Assembly (NCBI RefSeq): GCF_018687715.1
Contig: NC_056757.1
Span: 7,060,001-7,124,000 of the forward strand
DNA: 64,000 nt
Direction of reading: 5' to 3'
Source: Carya illinoinensis
Taxonomy: Eukaryota; Streptophyta; Magnoliopsida; Fagales; Juglandaceae
In this document: positions 13,116 through 25,600 of the stretch, piece by piece
How the letters are laid out: each line of letters starts with the position of its first letter
How positions within the stretch are numbered: position 1 is the first letter of the stretch
The notes under the pieces: model-generated
Databases searched by the model: none
What the model saw: only the letters and a program-made list of their open reading frames with translations
Told to the model about the DNA's origin: nothing
Position numbers and translations under genes: made by a program

Positions 13116-16100
13116 CGACGGGACCAATTACACCCTTAATGCCAACGACTACACTTTTGATGTATGAAAATTTGAATTAGTGAGTGCAGTGAGCCTTATA
13201 TTTTTGGGCTTAAATCAGATTTTGTGCAGTTCCCAAGGATTTTTGTGGTTGTTCTTATCTGCGCATCCTTTTTTTTTAATAAGTAATAAGATATTTTATT
13301 GATGTAAAGATAGACATAGCCCAGGTACACTAGAAGTATACATGTGAATACACCTATTTAGAAACTAGAGACTGATACACACAATTTGAGTTTGGACTTC
13401 GTTTGGTGCCTCCATTTGAGGATCCGTATTCCCAGAATTGCAATGAGATAGACAGGGATGGGTAGGGGAAAGGAGAGCTCCTGTTTTCCTTTTCAGTACA
13501 AATAATAACCAATTTAAATAGAAAGTGCTATGGGATCGCCAGATAGGATAAAACAGAGCACATCATTTGTTGTGTTAGCACCATTCGCAAAATTTACAGA
13601 ATTTTGATGAGATTGAAACAGTTTATAAAGTTCACGCTTAAGATGCTAATTTTTTAAGTTCAAGGACAAAACAGAAAATGATCCTAAAGTTAGACGGTCA
13701 AGATTTAGCTTGCCCAAAATTCATTCAAATCAGTTTCCAATTACATAACCTGGCATCCTTACACTTGAATTTTTGATTTCCTAAAAACTCTATATGCACA
13801 AATTTTTTTTTTTTATGTCAAATTATCCTTATGCTCACATATATATATTTCTCATACCTATGATATGAGGTCCTGAGCAAGTTTTTTTTATAGTTTTTTA
13901 TTTTAGCAACGATGTGTGACACCCAGGCAGACATGCCCAAACAAATTGGACAACAAAAACTGAATATTGTCCGCATTATAACCTGTATCTGAGTTCTGAA
14001 TCTGATAATATATTTTTTTATAAGTATTTTTTTTTTATTTTGTCATTTTTTTTATAACTGAGAATTTTATTGAACTCAAAAGGCATAGCTTAGACAGGAT
14101 GTATACAAAAGAAACAACTAGCCGGAAATAGAAAAAGATCACCTACTTCGAAATAGAAAGAAATTGAACCTAATAATAGATAAGTAGTCAAATTATGCAA
14201 CTTGAAACAAAAACAAGTTATAAAAAAGCAGATAAAGCAAACAATCCAAAAGAATTAAGTATAGCACCAAAATAGATACCTTTTGAAGAGCAACAGGAAT
14301 TGCAGGGCCTTTGGCTTTAGCAAAGCCAACAACACCATGATAGTTTCCACAAGCTAAAATAGCAGTGTATTTGACCACTTGTCCACCCTAGAACATTTTA
14401 GATTAAGATATAAACAATGATAACAGAAACATTATTGTCAATAAAGTGAAATTGAAGAAGTCTTCAATACCTTAGTAACTTTACAGGTTCGATTCACATC
14501 AATCAATTTCACATCAAAGCCCTGCCATCAAATGTAACTGCTTGAGCTTATGAAGACAAAATATAGAAAAAAAAACATAAGTAATTAAAATATCCGGATG
14601 AGGGAAAGCTCAGAACTAACTGAAAAGAAAGGGGAGAAAACAATACACACCATCTACAATGAAGACAATGGTATATATAGTCGAACTCGTAAAAAAATAT
14701 GTTCAAGTAACATGCAGAAAAAAATAATCCAGGTCAAGGAAATCATTATGCATATTATAAATACATATAACTTTAATTTTCAGGTTGGTGTAGGAGTTTG
14801 AAACAATTTTTTACCATTCAACCCCTCACTGATTTCCTCATCAACTAACAGTTTCTTCACTTGGATGAGACACTGACATTGAGGCAAGGTAGTCAACTAA
14901 AAACTTCCTTTCATCTCTTCATAGTAAAGTAAAAGTAATGGTCTGTTTTGAAAATATCAATCTAATTGTTGTATAGGCTACAGACTCAAGGTCAAAATGA
15001 AGTTTCAAGGAATCTATTAAAACAAATATACAGCCAGCTATGCATTTATAGCTATCTCTAAGAAAAAAACTGACGAAAGATTCAAATTTGACTCGAGGCG
15101 ATTCAAATTGTACACACATAAAGGACGAACTGTCATAAATCAAGATGGCAAGCAAGACCATATAATTGCAATTGTGTTTTTATTTTTTCCCCCATACACA
15201 TCATATGTACACGTCAAGTATTTTAATAGCTCTTGTTAATTAAACAATTTTCATCATTCCAAATGCAACTAAGTACGGTAACATTTAATCCTGTGGAATG
15301 AACCACCAAGGAAAGCAAGATTAAATAAACTTCATCAAGACCAAACGAAATTGTGCCATACTTATAGCTCCCAAAAAATTGCGAGAGTGAAAATACAAGA
15401 ACAAAATCTACAACCAAAAGATTCATCCAGTAATTGCATGATACTATTAGCAAGATGGAGAAGAAAAGAAAGAAGGAAGATCACATTGACACAACACATT
15501 TCTGCAATTTATAAGTACATAGTTTATCCTTAAACATCCATTAAAATGAATTTTCCTATTAACAAGAAAAAACAAACAGGATGATGAATGACTTACTTTC
15601 CTGTAAAGAGGTCTTCTTTTCTTCTCTGTCAACTCATTTCTCTCCTCGGCAAGATCTCTAATCTCTTCCTCTAGAACCTTACCCTTCTTTCCAAACGTAT
15701 GATCCAACTCTGCTAGCTTCTCTTCAAGCTTTTTGTCAATGGCATTAAGCTTCTCCAAAAGTATATCATCCCTCTCTTTCATGTCATCAAACTCTTCCTC
15801 ATCATCATCATCACCCAGTATCATTTGCTTCTCCTTCTCAAATCCAGCATGGTCCAAAATATCAGCAGAGGGCCCAACTTGTTCATGCTGAATAACCCCA
15901 AAATTGGCAGGATTGTTAGGATCATAAGCTTCCTTCCATTCTATCAGCCTCATAGCTCTATTTAGCTTTTGCTGAAGAATGAATTTATCCTTTCCCTCAG
16001 CTACTTTCAAACGGTTCATCAACTCACCAATCACCCGATATTCAGGGCGGAGTTGGAAATGTTTTTGCTCAAACTTGTCTATTTTACTCATCCATTTGAA

Positions 16101-16621
16101 GGCATCATCAAGTGTTTCTGTTAAAGAGCACCAAAAATATAAAAAATCAGTCCATATAAAAGAACAAACAAATTATGCATATATACACACAAATTATGGT
16201 AAGTACTCATGAAGTCCATGTAACTCAAACCCATAACCCAATCCACAATCCGTGTGTATGGGGGGAGTGGAACTGCTGTTTCGCCCAAAGGGCATTGCTA
16301 CAACAACTGATTACACCAAATAAAGAAAATATATGAAACATGTACTTTGTGCTGCTTGGAAAACTGAGGAAAAGGAAAAGAAAACATTTAAAACACATAT
16401 ATCAATATTTTGATAGGCACATATACCAATATTCAAAGATTTTTTTCACACTTTCAAAATTTATATTACTTCAACATATGAAAGAAGAATAAACCCCATA
16501 ATTGAATATTGAATATTAACTTTAGTTTTAAGTTTTGAGAAAATGCATCATGAAAGAGCAGAAAATTTTAATTAATTTACGAACGTTCAGAATGGTTCAA
16601 ATCAAATCCAATTTAGTTTCT

Positions 16622-16665
<44 letters not shown>

Positions 16666-17687
16666 GAGTTACAAAAACATCTTACTGCACCATTGAAATT
16701 GTAGGATCAGGCTTATTTTGTTCCCTAAAATTTCCAACCTCCAGTGCTAGCATATAAAACACATTGCTCACTGTATATCTAATATAATAGGTTTTAAACA
16801 TTTATTCATAAAAAAGTAGGTTTTAAACATTCAACTTTCATTTTCATTCCTTTATTTTTTCCACTTTCGAAGTAACAAAACACATAAACCAACGATATCT
16901 ACTCAACATTTTAGTAGGTACAATATCCACTCAACATTACCGACATGAAAGGCAAGATAAGTCAAAACAAGCCGGAAATAAAACACTATGAAAGGGGATC
17001 GTCGAAATAGAGCACACACGCCTACCATTCAATTTCCATTTTCTATACTTCTCCCACACTTTCCAAGCGCCCAAACACATTTTCCTAAACTTTTCCATTC
17101 AACAACACAAAACAAAACAAAGAACAAGCAAAGCTAAACAGCCTAAACAAACAAAAAGAATCAAGGCCGATGCATTTCGTACCGGCCTCAGTGAAGTACT
17201 TAAGCAGCTCCTCGTGCCGCTTGAACTTCCTCTCGAATTGATCCCACCTCTTCTTCACGGCCTCAGCGCTAAAACGCTCATCGTCGTCATCGCTATCGGA
17301 GTCAGTAGGCTCTTCGTACTGGTTCAAGTCCCCGGTGTCCTTGAGCTTCTCCTTTTCAAGCTTCTCTATCAATGGCATAACCCCCATGTAGTCCTCCTCA
17401 TCCTCAGCGTCAATGTCTTTGGTGTCCAAGCCAGCCCTTTTCCTCTGATCCCTTTCTCTCTGCCTCTCTTTCTCAACCTCGGCCAGAAGGTCCTGAACCA
17501 CCCTAGATGTGGCAGTGGAATAATGGGTCTTAGTTAAAAACGAGAAAGTCTGCGTCTGGGAGGTGGGAAACTGTGGGTAACTGGAGATTTTGCGGGAAAA
17601 GTGGAGTGGGGAATTGGGGGATCTTTTCAGTAATTGGTAGTTGAGGAGGAGGCGCGACCATGAGAAAGGTTGTGATTTGGAGGCCAT
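9913..17687 (-). CDS. RPS5: Mitochondrial small-subunit ribosomal protein uS5m, eight exons
   Basis: The coding sequence is complement(join(9913..9978,10081..10140,10226..10324,10440..10535,14280..14387,14471..14521,15597..16117,17183..17687)), encoding 501 aa. All introns are GT-AG and the phases close. The bacterial-type S5 core occupies about residues 343-501: the N-terminal RNA-binding fold begins GFDVKLIDVNRTCKVTKGG, with YTAILACGNYHGVVGFAKAKG, and the C-terminal half carries PAPTRTGMKAGKTVQTILHLAG and SRNPHNTVKALFKALNAV. Residues 1-342 form a plant-type extension: a basic, Ser-rich mitochondrial presequence (about 1-55), then acidic and coiled-coil stretches (DSDSDDDDE; LGDDDDEEEFDD; KKLEEKLAELDH). 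Family knowledge: uS5 lines the mRNA entry of the small subunit and affects decoding. Length matches the Arabidopsis homologue of about 515 aa. Intron 4 (10536-14279) is 3.7 kb and carries LINE debris and a G31 run. Confidence 0.93.
10965..11050 (-). mobile_element. LINE 3'-end fragment, antisense
   Basis: A T-run followed by 'tataagtcaaaaatatta' and 'aatacactgggaagtatacaag' is the reverse complement of a plant LINE 3' tail ending in poly-A. It lies inside intron 4 of the uS5m gene. The same tail type occurs at 13268 and 14041, and in sense orientation near 12000. Confidence 0.6.
11440..12042 (+). pseudogene. LINE ORF2 C-terminal remnant with poly-A tail
   Basis: In plus-strand frames with several stops and shifts one can read the zinc-finger (zf-RVT) region typical of plant L1 reverse-transcriptase ORFs: IWQTNTPSKIAFF, KILTTDNLRKHQVMVL, CYICKKNGESIDHLF, then MVPIRMCWCIWQQRNDRSF and FFFKTLFLWA. 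It ends in a 3' UTR (tatactccatgtgtacg...aataaaacttcttgatta) and an A-run at about 12032-12042. It is a 5'-truncated, dead L1-type insertion on the strand opposite the host gene, within uS5m intron 4. The left end is uncertain. Confidence 0.8.
12640..13060. repeat. AT-rich non-autonomous element bounded by ggaccg motifs, copy A
   Basis: A GC-richer flank with repeated 'gactggaccgaac/gaccggacttgac', an AT-rich middle (12735-12985), and a right flank with 'ggaccgaaattttcagtctg'. Part of the middle (atcacttaatttcaatttta) is the reverse complement of a stretch in 18530-19290, so the two are probably the same family in opposite orientation. Confidence 0.5.
13085..13115. repeat. Homopolymer run of 31 G
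   Basis: An uninterrupted G31 on the plus strand, which is C31 in the uS5m pre-mRNA, inside intron 4. Runs this long are rare in plant genomes. The length may be affected by sequencing error. Confidence 0.9.
13268..13350 (-). mobile_element. LINE 3'-end fragment, antisense
   Basis: Begins with a T9 run, then taataagtaataagatattttattg and 'cccaggtacactagaagtatac'. This is the reverse complement of the same LINE 3' tail type. It lies in intron 4 of the uS5m gene. Confidence 0.6.
14041..14130 (-). mobile_element. LINE 3'-end fragment, antisense
   Basis: A T-run, 'tataactgagaattttattgaa', then 'ggatgtatacaaaagaaac'. This is a diverged antisense LINE tail, about 150 bp before exon 5' of the uS5m S5-core exon (14280-14387) on the plus-strand axis. 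Confidence 0.5.
16626..16662. repeat. Homopolymer run of 37 T
   Basis: A T37 run in intron 1 of the uS5m gene; it reads as poly-A in the transcript. It may be the remnant tail of an inserted retroposon, but no recognisable body is seen beside it. Confidence 0.9.
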
Positions 17688-18529
17688 TGCCGTTGTTATT
17701 GGTTCATCGGATTGGGAGCGAAAAGAAATGCATGGGATTTGAAAATGAGATAGTTCTGAATTAGGGGGTTAGGGTTTAAGGTTTTTTCTTCTTCTTCTTT
17801 TTGTTTTTTTTTTTTTTTTTTCCTTCCTTCTTAAAAACAAAAAACTTCAAGCCACCTCGTGGCCAGCCAAATGAAAAATTATACGAATCATTCTCGTACT
17901 ACAATAATTTTTTATTTTTTATTTTTTTTTTCTTACTAAATATATTATATATAAAGGATAAGTACAAGAACTCAATTTACTTTAAAAAAAATAAAACTAA
18001 CAAATTTTTAAAAAAAATAAATATAATATATGATGTGTAAAAATAATTAGCAGCAAACCTCCAACCAAATTAAATGAAAATATTCTTGCATTAAATTAAT
18101 CAAACAATGGTTAAATTTAAAAATTAAGGTCATAAATTTATTTTAAATGAGGAAATAAAAAATTTATTTTAATAGTTTAGTTTTACTTATAGATAATACA
18201 AAATGTGGTAAAAAAAACTAATTTTAACCAAAGATGTAGATAAACCAATACCAATGTTAGCTTCCAGAGTAGAGTATGAAATAAATCGTGGATCAACTAA
18301 AAGTAAAAGAAAATGATAAAGACAGTGAATTTTTTTTTTTTTATAGGCATTTTATATTTTTATTTTAAATTAATGGTATTTTCATGAAATAGAGTTGACA
18401 ATATCTTAAATATGTTTTTATAAAATAAATAGTATTCCTCCAATTTTTACTTTGATCAGATTACACATAAATGTATATAGAGTTTTGCTACTCATTATCT
18501 TTATGAGTGAGCACAATATAGGAGTTGAT
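17688..18529. other. Upstream region of the uS5m gene, AT-rich
   Basis: It starts with the 5' flank of the uS5m gene (pyrimidine-rich at 17785-17830) and continues as AT-rich low-complexity sequence. No gene is seen. Confidence 0.5.
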
Positions 18530-19290
18530 GGATTGAAATTTTCGCTCCATCATTCTCCCCAGCCCAGACCAGGCTGGACATCCCTAGGGACCGGACTGGA
18601 CCGGTAGCTATAGGCCCAACCTTTTTTTTTTTTTTAAAAAATCAATTAATAAAAAACATTTATTTAAAATATTAAATTAAAATTAAGTGACTTATTAAAT
18701 GAAAATTACATGATAACTTATACAATTATTAATATATACTAATAATATGTATTCTAGTTATACATTAAAGAATATAATAATACATTGATCTAAATATATA
18801 TAGTTATATTATAACCAATAACTATATTAGTAGTATTACTAATATACTATATGTTAGTGATAAATTAGTAATACTATATTAAATAATATTCTATATAGTT
18901 ATATTGATTTAATACTAATATATTAAGTTAACTATACTAATACTATTATAAATTTATACATATACTATAATTTATACTATAACTCTTATAATATGTTAAT
19001 ATATTAATATATACTAGTACTATATATTATAGTTATATATTAAAGAATATAATACTTATGTCTAATATTGTGATATATTAATATAAATTATATACAATTA
19101 TTTATATAAATCATAAAATATATATATTTTTTTCTTTCATTCGGTTCAGTCTGAGGTGAAAAATTCCTAGACTAGGACTCGATTGAATGAATTTGGTCTT
19201 ATAAAAATTGGACCAGTCCGGTTGTGTCCAAAAATGGTCGGTCTGATTGATTTCTCAGGTCCGAGCAGCCGAATCTCACCTCTAATCATT
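18530..19290. repeat. AT-rich non-autonomous element bounded by ggaccgg motifs, copy B
   Basis: The left flank holds 'gggaccggactggaccggtagc'-like repeats. The middle (about 18625-19130) is almost pure A/T with many 'atatactaa/tagtat' words. The right flank has ggttcagtctgag, ggaccagtccggttg and cggtctgattg. The inverted arrangement of ggacc-type motifs at both ends resembles the copy at 12640-13060. Family unknown. Confidence 0.5.
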
Positions 19291-19599
19291 CACACACTAC
19301 ATACCATATTTTTTTTTATTAAAAAAAATTGGTTTTATTAGTCTTAAACTAATCGAGTTCTTCTACTCATCATACATATATCACATATTTAGTAAGAGAA
19401 AAAAAATAAAAAATAAAAAATTATGTATAGTGCGTGGTGAATGGAATGATGAGTAGAATTTTTCATGTATATATCATCATTTCAAATTTCTTTTTTCTAA
19501 CATGATAAATTTTATTCGCAAAACTAAATTTATTTTTATAAATTTTTATTTCTTTTTAAAAAAGGTTTGTCTCGAGTTTGTTGGCTCAAAACTTGCAGA

Positions 19600-20063
19600 A
19601 ATGATTTTCCCTTACTAAAATAGAATACGTGAAGAGTAATTGTAAAGCCATATAAACACTTCAACCTTTGGTCTCTGTGACCTGTCTGCCATGGTTGCGG
19701 CAAATGAGATGGTAGTTTTTACAGTTGCATGGTGAAGAGAAAGAACGATGCATTTTATTAAGTGATGCGTTGCGTTTTGTATTGTAGAAGTGTGTAAATG
19801 ATGTAATAAGATATGGTGCATTGCTTTTAAGTGATACATTTTGTTTAAGAAATGGTGCGTTTTGTTCATCTTCATAATTGGGTCTGTAAGTCAGTTGATA
19901 TAAAAGAGACGCGGGAAGTAACAGAGTCTTTTTATCTTTGAGATTATGAAGTTTGTTGAGGAGGTTGGAATTGTCTCGATCAATTCCATTTCTTGACTGA
20001 ATAAAGTTTCTAAGATTCATTCTTTCTCAATTCTTGTTCCTCTCATTTCTTTGTTGCTGATCA
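19600..20063 (+). repeat. Partial 5' LTR of a Ty3/Gypsy relic
   Basis: The LTR is inferred from the primer-binding site that directly follows it, from a TATA-like gatataaaag near 19898 and from an aataaag signal near 20000. It ends in ...tgatca. The left end could not be fixed and no matching 3' LTR was found in the window. Confidence 0.5.
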
Positions 20064-20064
20064 T

Positions 20065-20076
20065 TGGTATCAGAGA
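20065..20076 (+). other. Primer-binding site (initiator tRNA-Met type)
   Basis: tggtatcagaga matches 11 of 12 bases of the usual plant LTR-retrotransposon site complementary to the 3' end of tRNA-Met. It begins two bases after the inferred LTR end. Confidence 0.75.
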
Positions 20077-20089
20077 GGCCGATCCTCTC

Positions 20090-21160
20090 ATGGTGGAAGA
20101 TCTTTGTCTTCAAAGGCTCAATAGGAGAATTTGATGAAGCAACAAGAGGCAAGAGGCTATACATCGGCAACTGGATGATCAACAATAATCCATTAATGCC
20201 ATTATTGACAAGTTAGAACAAATGAAAGATATAATTAGAACTTCGGTCGAACACCGTGTATTTCCTTCTATGCATGGAACCCAAGATTCAAGGGGGGGTT
20301 GTCAAGAAGATAGGAATTATGTACCTAGAGAAATGAGGCTGGAATTTCCTCACTTTGATCAAAATAATCCAGCGGAATGGATCGTTAAGGTCACCCAATA
20401 TTTCGAATTTCATCGAACACCTCTTCATTAGAGGTTGTTGATGTCATCTTACTATATGGAAGGGAAGCCCTTATATGGTATCAAGATGCAGTTGATATAA
20501 GTCAATTCGCTGGCTGGGATTCTTTTATTAAGATTTAAGACCTTACAAGTTAGATTCAGTACTACAGCCTATGATGATTCAATGGAGGCTTTGACCAAGC
20601 TGAAACAAACTTCATCTGCGTTAGTTTACAAGATACAATTTGAGCGTCTGTCGAATAGATTAAAGGGACTCTCTGAAAGACATAAGTTGAGTTATTTTCT
20701 TTGTGAATTAAAGGATGAGATCCGACTGCCAGTCAGGATGCTCAATCCAATTAATTTGAGTGCAGCTTTTAGTTTTGCAAAAATTCAGGAATATTTGGAG
20801 TTCTAGGAAGGCAATGAGGTCTTCTTGGTCTGGTGGACAAAACAGTAGTTATGTGGGAAGTGATGAAGTTGGCAAGAAAGTTCAGAAGCCTTTCGGGCAA
20901 GATAAAAGGATTTCTTCTTCTCAAATGGATGAGAAACCCCCCAAAAAAAAAAAAAAGCCTTTTGTTACAACTGTGAGGTGTAGTGGAATCCGGTCCATAT
21001 TTGTAAAAATCCAAGAGTCTATCTTTTACAAGTAGATGCGACAGTGGTCAAAGCGCGGAATTTTACTAGAGGAAAATTTTGAGCAAAGTCTACTGATTAA
21101 TCCTTACGGAGCTGAGAATCTAGAAATATCTTTACATGTTATTTCTAGATCTCTCAGTTT
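20090..21160 (+). pseudogene. Ty3/Gypsy gag remnant
   Basis: Broken gag reading in several plus-strand frames: REMRLEFPHFDQNNPAEWI (the retrotransposon-gag start), then a frameshift, then LSERHKLSYFLCELKDEIR and LPVRMLNPINLSAAFSFAK, which are hallmark strings of plant Ty3/Gypsy gag. A degenerate zinc-knuckle region follows at about 20940-21030, preceded by an A-rich run. A scrap near 21125 reads like the start of the protease region. No RT or integrase follows, so the element is truncated. It sits about 1.5 kb downstream of MEX1. Confidence 0.8.
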
Positions 21161-22676
21161 TCCTTTGTTTTCAACTTCATCAAATGAATGTCCATCCTCA
21201 GGAAGAGAACGTAAAAGCACAAGAACGATCAAGCTTTTGCAAGAACTTAAGGACATCTAACATTTTAAAATTGAGGAACTTTCAAAAAACATGAGAAGCA
21301 GTGTGGGCTTGCTAGTTTGGATGTTCCAAAACTTCTTGAAGCACTGCATTATTTCTTGCATGGAGTTCATACTTGGATCTGCTTCAGCTATACCTCAGAT
21401 GCTACACTTCTATCCACTTCAGTTCAACTGCTTAATTCTTTCATCAATTTCGATTGCTGCAGTTGTAATTCTCTTACTTTTAATTGCATCACAGTTGTCA
21501 TTTGGTTAGTAATTCCATGCACACAGTCGGCAACTTCTATTTGAGAACATCATTGTTGTTCTCAGATATTCTCATATAATTTTATTACTATTTACAAATT
21601 ATTTTACTACACAAATCATCTGAGATAGTCTTAATATCCAAACGAAGCCTAATTTCAAGAGATGAAATAGAAACTTAACAAAAACTTTCCCTCGCTCGGA
21701 TCAGAAGTAACCGAACTGGATAGTTTTGGCTTGTTCATAATCATATTAAAAGCATTGGATCTCCAAAGGGATCTAACAAAAATAAATTTACGAACTGATA
21801 TAACTTGATATGATACAACCAATTTACTTTGCAGTGAAATATACTTAACAATCTAACATACCACATCAACTCAAGCCAGATTGTGATAGTAACGTTGTAA
21901 AATCTCCTTGTGGATGAAATAATTCTCTCATCATATTGTATTGAAAAGGGGAAAATTACTTGTTTTGTAAGGCCGTTGTTTTCAGCAATTCCTCTTTTTT
22001 GGTACTGTTACAATCCCAATCAATAAACAATCAAATTTACCTGAATTCAGTATAGAGATTTCTTGCTTCTGATTGCTTGATTAATATGTTTTGAGCTTTC
22101 TTGCTCTTAGTTTGGAACTCATTTAAAAATAGTTGCAGCATTTCCAGATATACCACATGTTGCACTTTCAAGTTTTTTTTCTGCTGTTTCTGTATTCTGG
22201 GTCTCTCAATTCACGGGAGCAAGGCAACATGCCTAAACCAAATTGTTTGTATGAATTCAATTTGGAGATTGCTAAAAGCACAGTAAATTGGGAATTTAAT
22301 GGTTTTAGGAATGGACCGATTTACTACATAAAACATCTGCAAAATGTATAAGATCAGTGTTGTGAGCAGCTTCTAATGCAATTATTGAAGTTATGTCCTC
22401 ACAAGTTCAATGTGGTTTGATAATTGATTATCAAGCCTTATATATCTCTTTAGAAGTTACAAAGTACTTATTCCAGTAAAACTGTGGAGATAAAACCCGA
22501 TAGTAACTACAATACGACATGCTTTATAATCCAACTCTTGGCATACTTCTGTCACATTTATTAATCAAGCACTTAGCATCAAGCAGCAGAGGAAAATTTG
22601 TAAAATTTCAAGCTCAGGGTCTATAGCCCAGGTCACTTCTGCATCATTTGAGCTCCATATGCAGTATCAACTTGCG
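21161..22676. other. Intergenic, 3' flank of MEX1
   Basis: No gene is recognised. Short ORFs here have no family features. The last few hundred bases before 22677 are probably the MEX1 3' UTR. Confidence 0.5.
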
Positions 22677-25600
22677 TTAAGAACCGAAAACCAACTCTTT
22701 TAGAGATGTGAAAGGTGAGCCATAACCATATACTACTGTATCTTTCCACAGAGTCATTCCTGTTATAATTAGAATTATATCAGATATGTTTCCGTCTTCA
22801 CCGTAATCAGGTTTTGAGGAAGAAAAACTTGATAACCATAATTTTTTTCCTCCTCCCTGCCCACCCACCCGGAAAATATGGAGGGTAGCGGGAGGTGAAG
22901 GTTATTAGTATATATTATATAAATATAAATAACTCTCAAAAGTAATTGACTCGTAGCACTGCAGAAGAAGAGGGATAACCTATCCACAAAAACAATCCAG
23001 TTGTTGCTGCAAAGAAGCATTCCCTACTAATAGCATTGAAACTGTAATCACAATACAAGAAAGCGTTTCCAGTTGAGATCAAAATTGCTGCTCAGCATTA
23101 AAAATACTAGTAGAGACAGACCACAAAATTTGGGATTTCTTACCAGTACAAGCATAAAATGTTCCCATATCCATAAAACAAAGAAGCCCAAGTTGAACCA
23201 AGGAACCTGTCATCACAGACAAACAAATTTCTACTAATGTGTATGCATGCACAATTGACCAAAGCATCAAAGAATAGGTTCAACAATAAAAGGCATATCA
23301 AACCAGGTTGAGAAGCAGTCCTCAAAAAATTTATTGTTTTGTGTAATGTGCTGGCATTGTCAGAAAATGTCAATATATATAGTAAATGAATTCCGTCATG
23401 CTTCCCATTTCTATCTAAACATGATAAAACAATAAATGCAATTTTGACAAGGACCATAGATTAGAGGCAATCCACTGCAACACCCCTTCCATTCTCCCCA
23501 AAAATATGAGAGAGAGAACTCAACCCAAGTGTTAAGCTAGATGATATAGTCTTTGCATTAATAGTGAGCATTATTTTATATATATATATATATATATATA
23601 ATAGTAGGCATTATCATAAGCATTACCGTGGTAGATGACGGACATAATTAGTAATGAGCTGTTTGAAGGAAGCAGTACAAAAGTATGCTTAAAGATTTCA
23701 AATGAAGAGGGTTAATCTTCAGAACATTAGCAAGTTAAACAGATCAGTGACTAATTGAGATCACAAAGAGCCAGGAGGTACAAGAGTGTTACCACATAAA
23801 ATCACGCATAAAGAGAGCCCGTGGGATCATAAGTCCATTTCCCATCATAGCAAGCAACATTGAGAAAGTTGATAAGCCTTTGATGTTGTCAGGATTTAGG
23901 AAATTTGTCCACTGAACAGGTGTAAAAGTTGTCAGTGAAAATAAAAAAGAGAGTTGCCCTCTTAAATATGTTGCAATTATAGAGTGTCATGACAAGCCTA
24001 TTTTACCATCTGTGCAACTGGCATCCACATGAAGAGAAGGGTAGCCGTCCACCCAGATATTGCTCCAACAAACTTCACACCTTTCTCAGAAAGTTTGCCT
24101 GTTCGTGCCTGCAAAGCTTAGCAGCTACATGTTAAAAAAGGGGGAATCTTAGTTTAAAGAATAAAAGATGTTAAAGCATATAAAAAAATAACATTTATTC
24201 AGATGATAAACCTTGAGCTATTCATTTTCATTTTAGTGACAATAAACAAATCCTGCAATAAATTTAAGATGAATTTGTCTGGATGAAAATGGAACCAGAC
24301 TAGACCCTTTGACTTCCATTTGGGAATTTTTGAGAGAGAAGTCACAAAAAGGAGCATTTATAGAAGATGCGTTTATGGTATTAAATATTAATGGAAAGAA
24401 GATAAGCAAAAATAACTGTAAATAATAGGGTCAACTACAGGTGTTTTACACTTGAATCACTTGATGAGTCCAATACATTTTACAAAACGTTTACATCATT
24501 GCTTCCACTTCTTACCAAATTGGACAGAAATATGATGGGCATTTTCCCTCCATATCTCTTCACTTCACTCCTAAATATCTAAACGTGATAAAATTTTGGA
24601 TGCACTTCACTCCTTTTACTTCCATTTCTCCTAATCCAAACACAGAGTTATATAAAACACATGAGGTTTGATATCTATGACTGATGTGGCTGTTCAAGGT
24701 TAATTTCAAGGCAGAATCATCAAAACAAAGGACAATGATTTAAAAAAAAAAAGAAAAGACATCACTGTGTTATGGTACCACCTAAATGCTCCAACTGTGG
24801 GGATATAGTGACAACTGTCCTTTACATCAGCACATTGCCATCAGAACATCCCTTGAAAGCATGGCAATTCCATTGTTTGATCCACATTACTCAGACATAG
24901 GCATATAGCAGTTAAGGAAACCTTTGGGTGGCTCAGGCAAACACCTTGGGGAAGGACCCCAAAGATCACTTTTAGTGCACCAAAATACAAATGTTAAGAT
25001 CAACTCATGCACCTACATTATATGCTCGGCTGTATGGATGAGGTCAGGTAACATGAGCATGTGCCTGATTTGTCTCACTAAGGAAAGTCAAAAAGAACAT
25101 GAAATATATTTTTATAATTATTGTGTTAATTAATTCCTTGATTGTAATACAATTTGACCAATGACATTGAACAACTTTCTTTTTAATCATGCTGTGCATT
25201 TTCCTTGAGTTATCTCTGCCATGAGATAAGTACTTGAGAACAACAAGACAAACCCATTTTCTAGTGATTATATATGCACGTGTGGGCACAGTATCCAAAA
25301 ATTAGAGCGAGAGAGAGAGACAGGGAGAGAGAGTTACTGTAGTTTCGAAATTTGACTAGTCAATTAGGTTCAAGAATGCAACAATCAAAGTAGACTTCAG
25401 GCCCTAAACTACTTTACTCAAAAGGCATCTTATAAGAAAGAATTATCAACTGTCCTATTCTTTGAATGAAGAGATTCACTTGGCACAAAAACTTTAACCA
25501 TATTTAAAAACTTGGCAGAATTGCTCCTATCATCTCTAAATACATTGTTTCTAATCGATGTTTTCAATAACCTTAATGAGTAAGGATATTAATTTACCAA

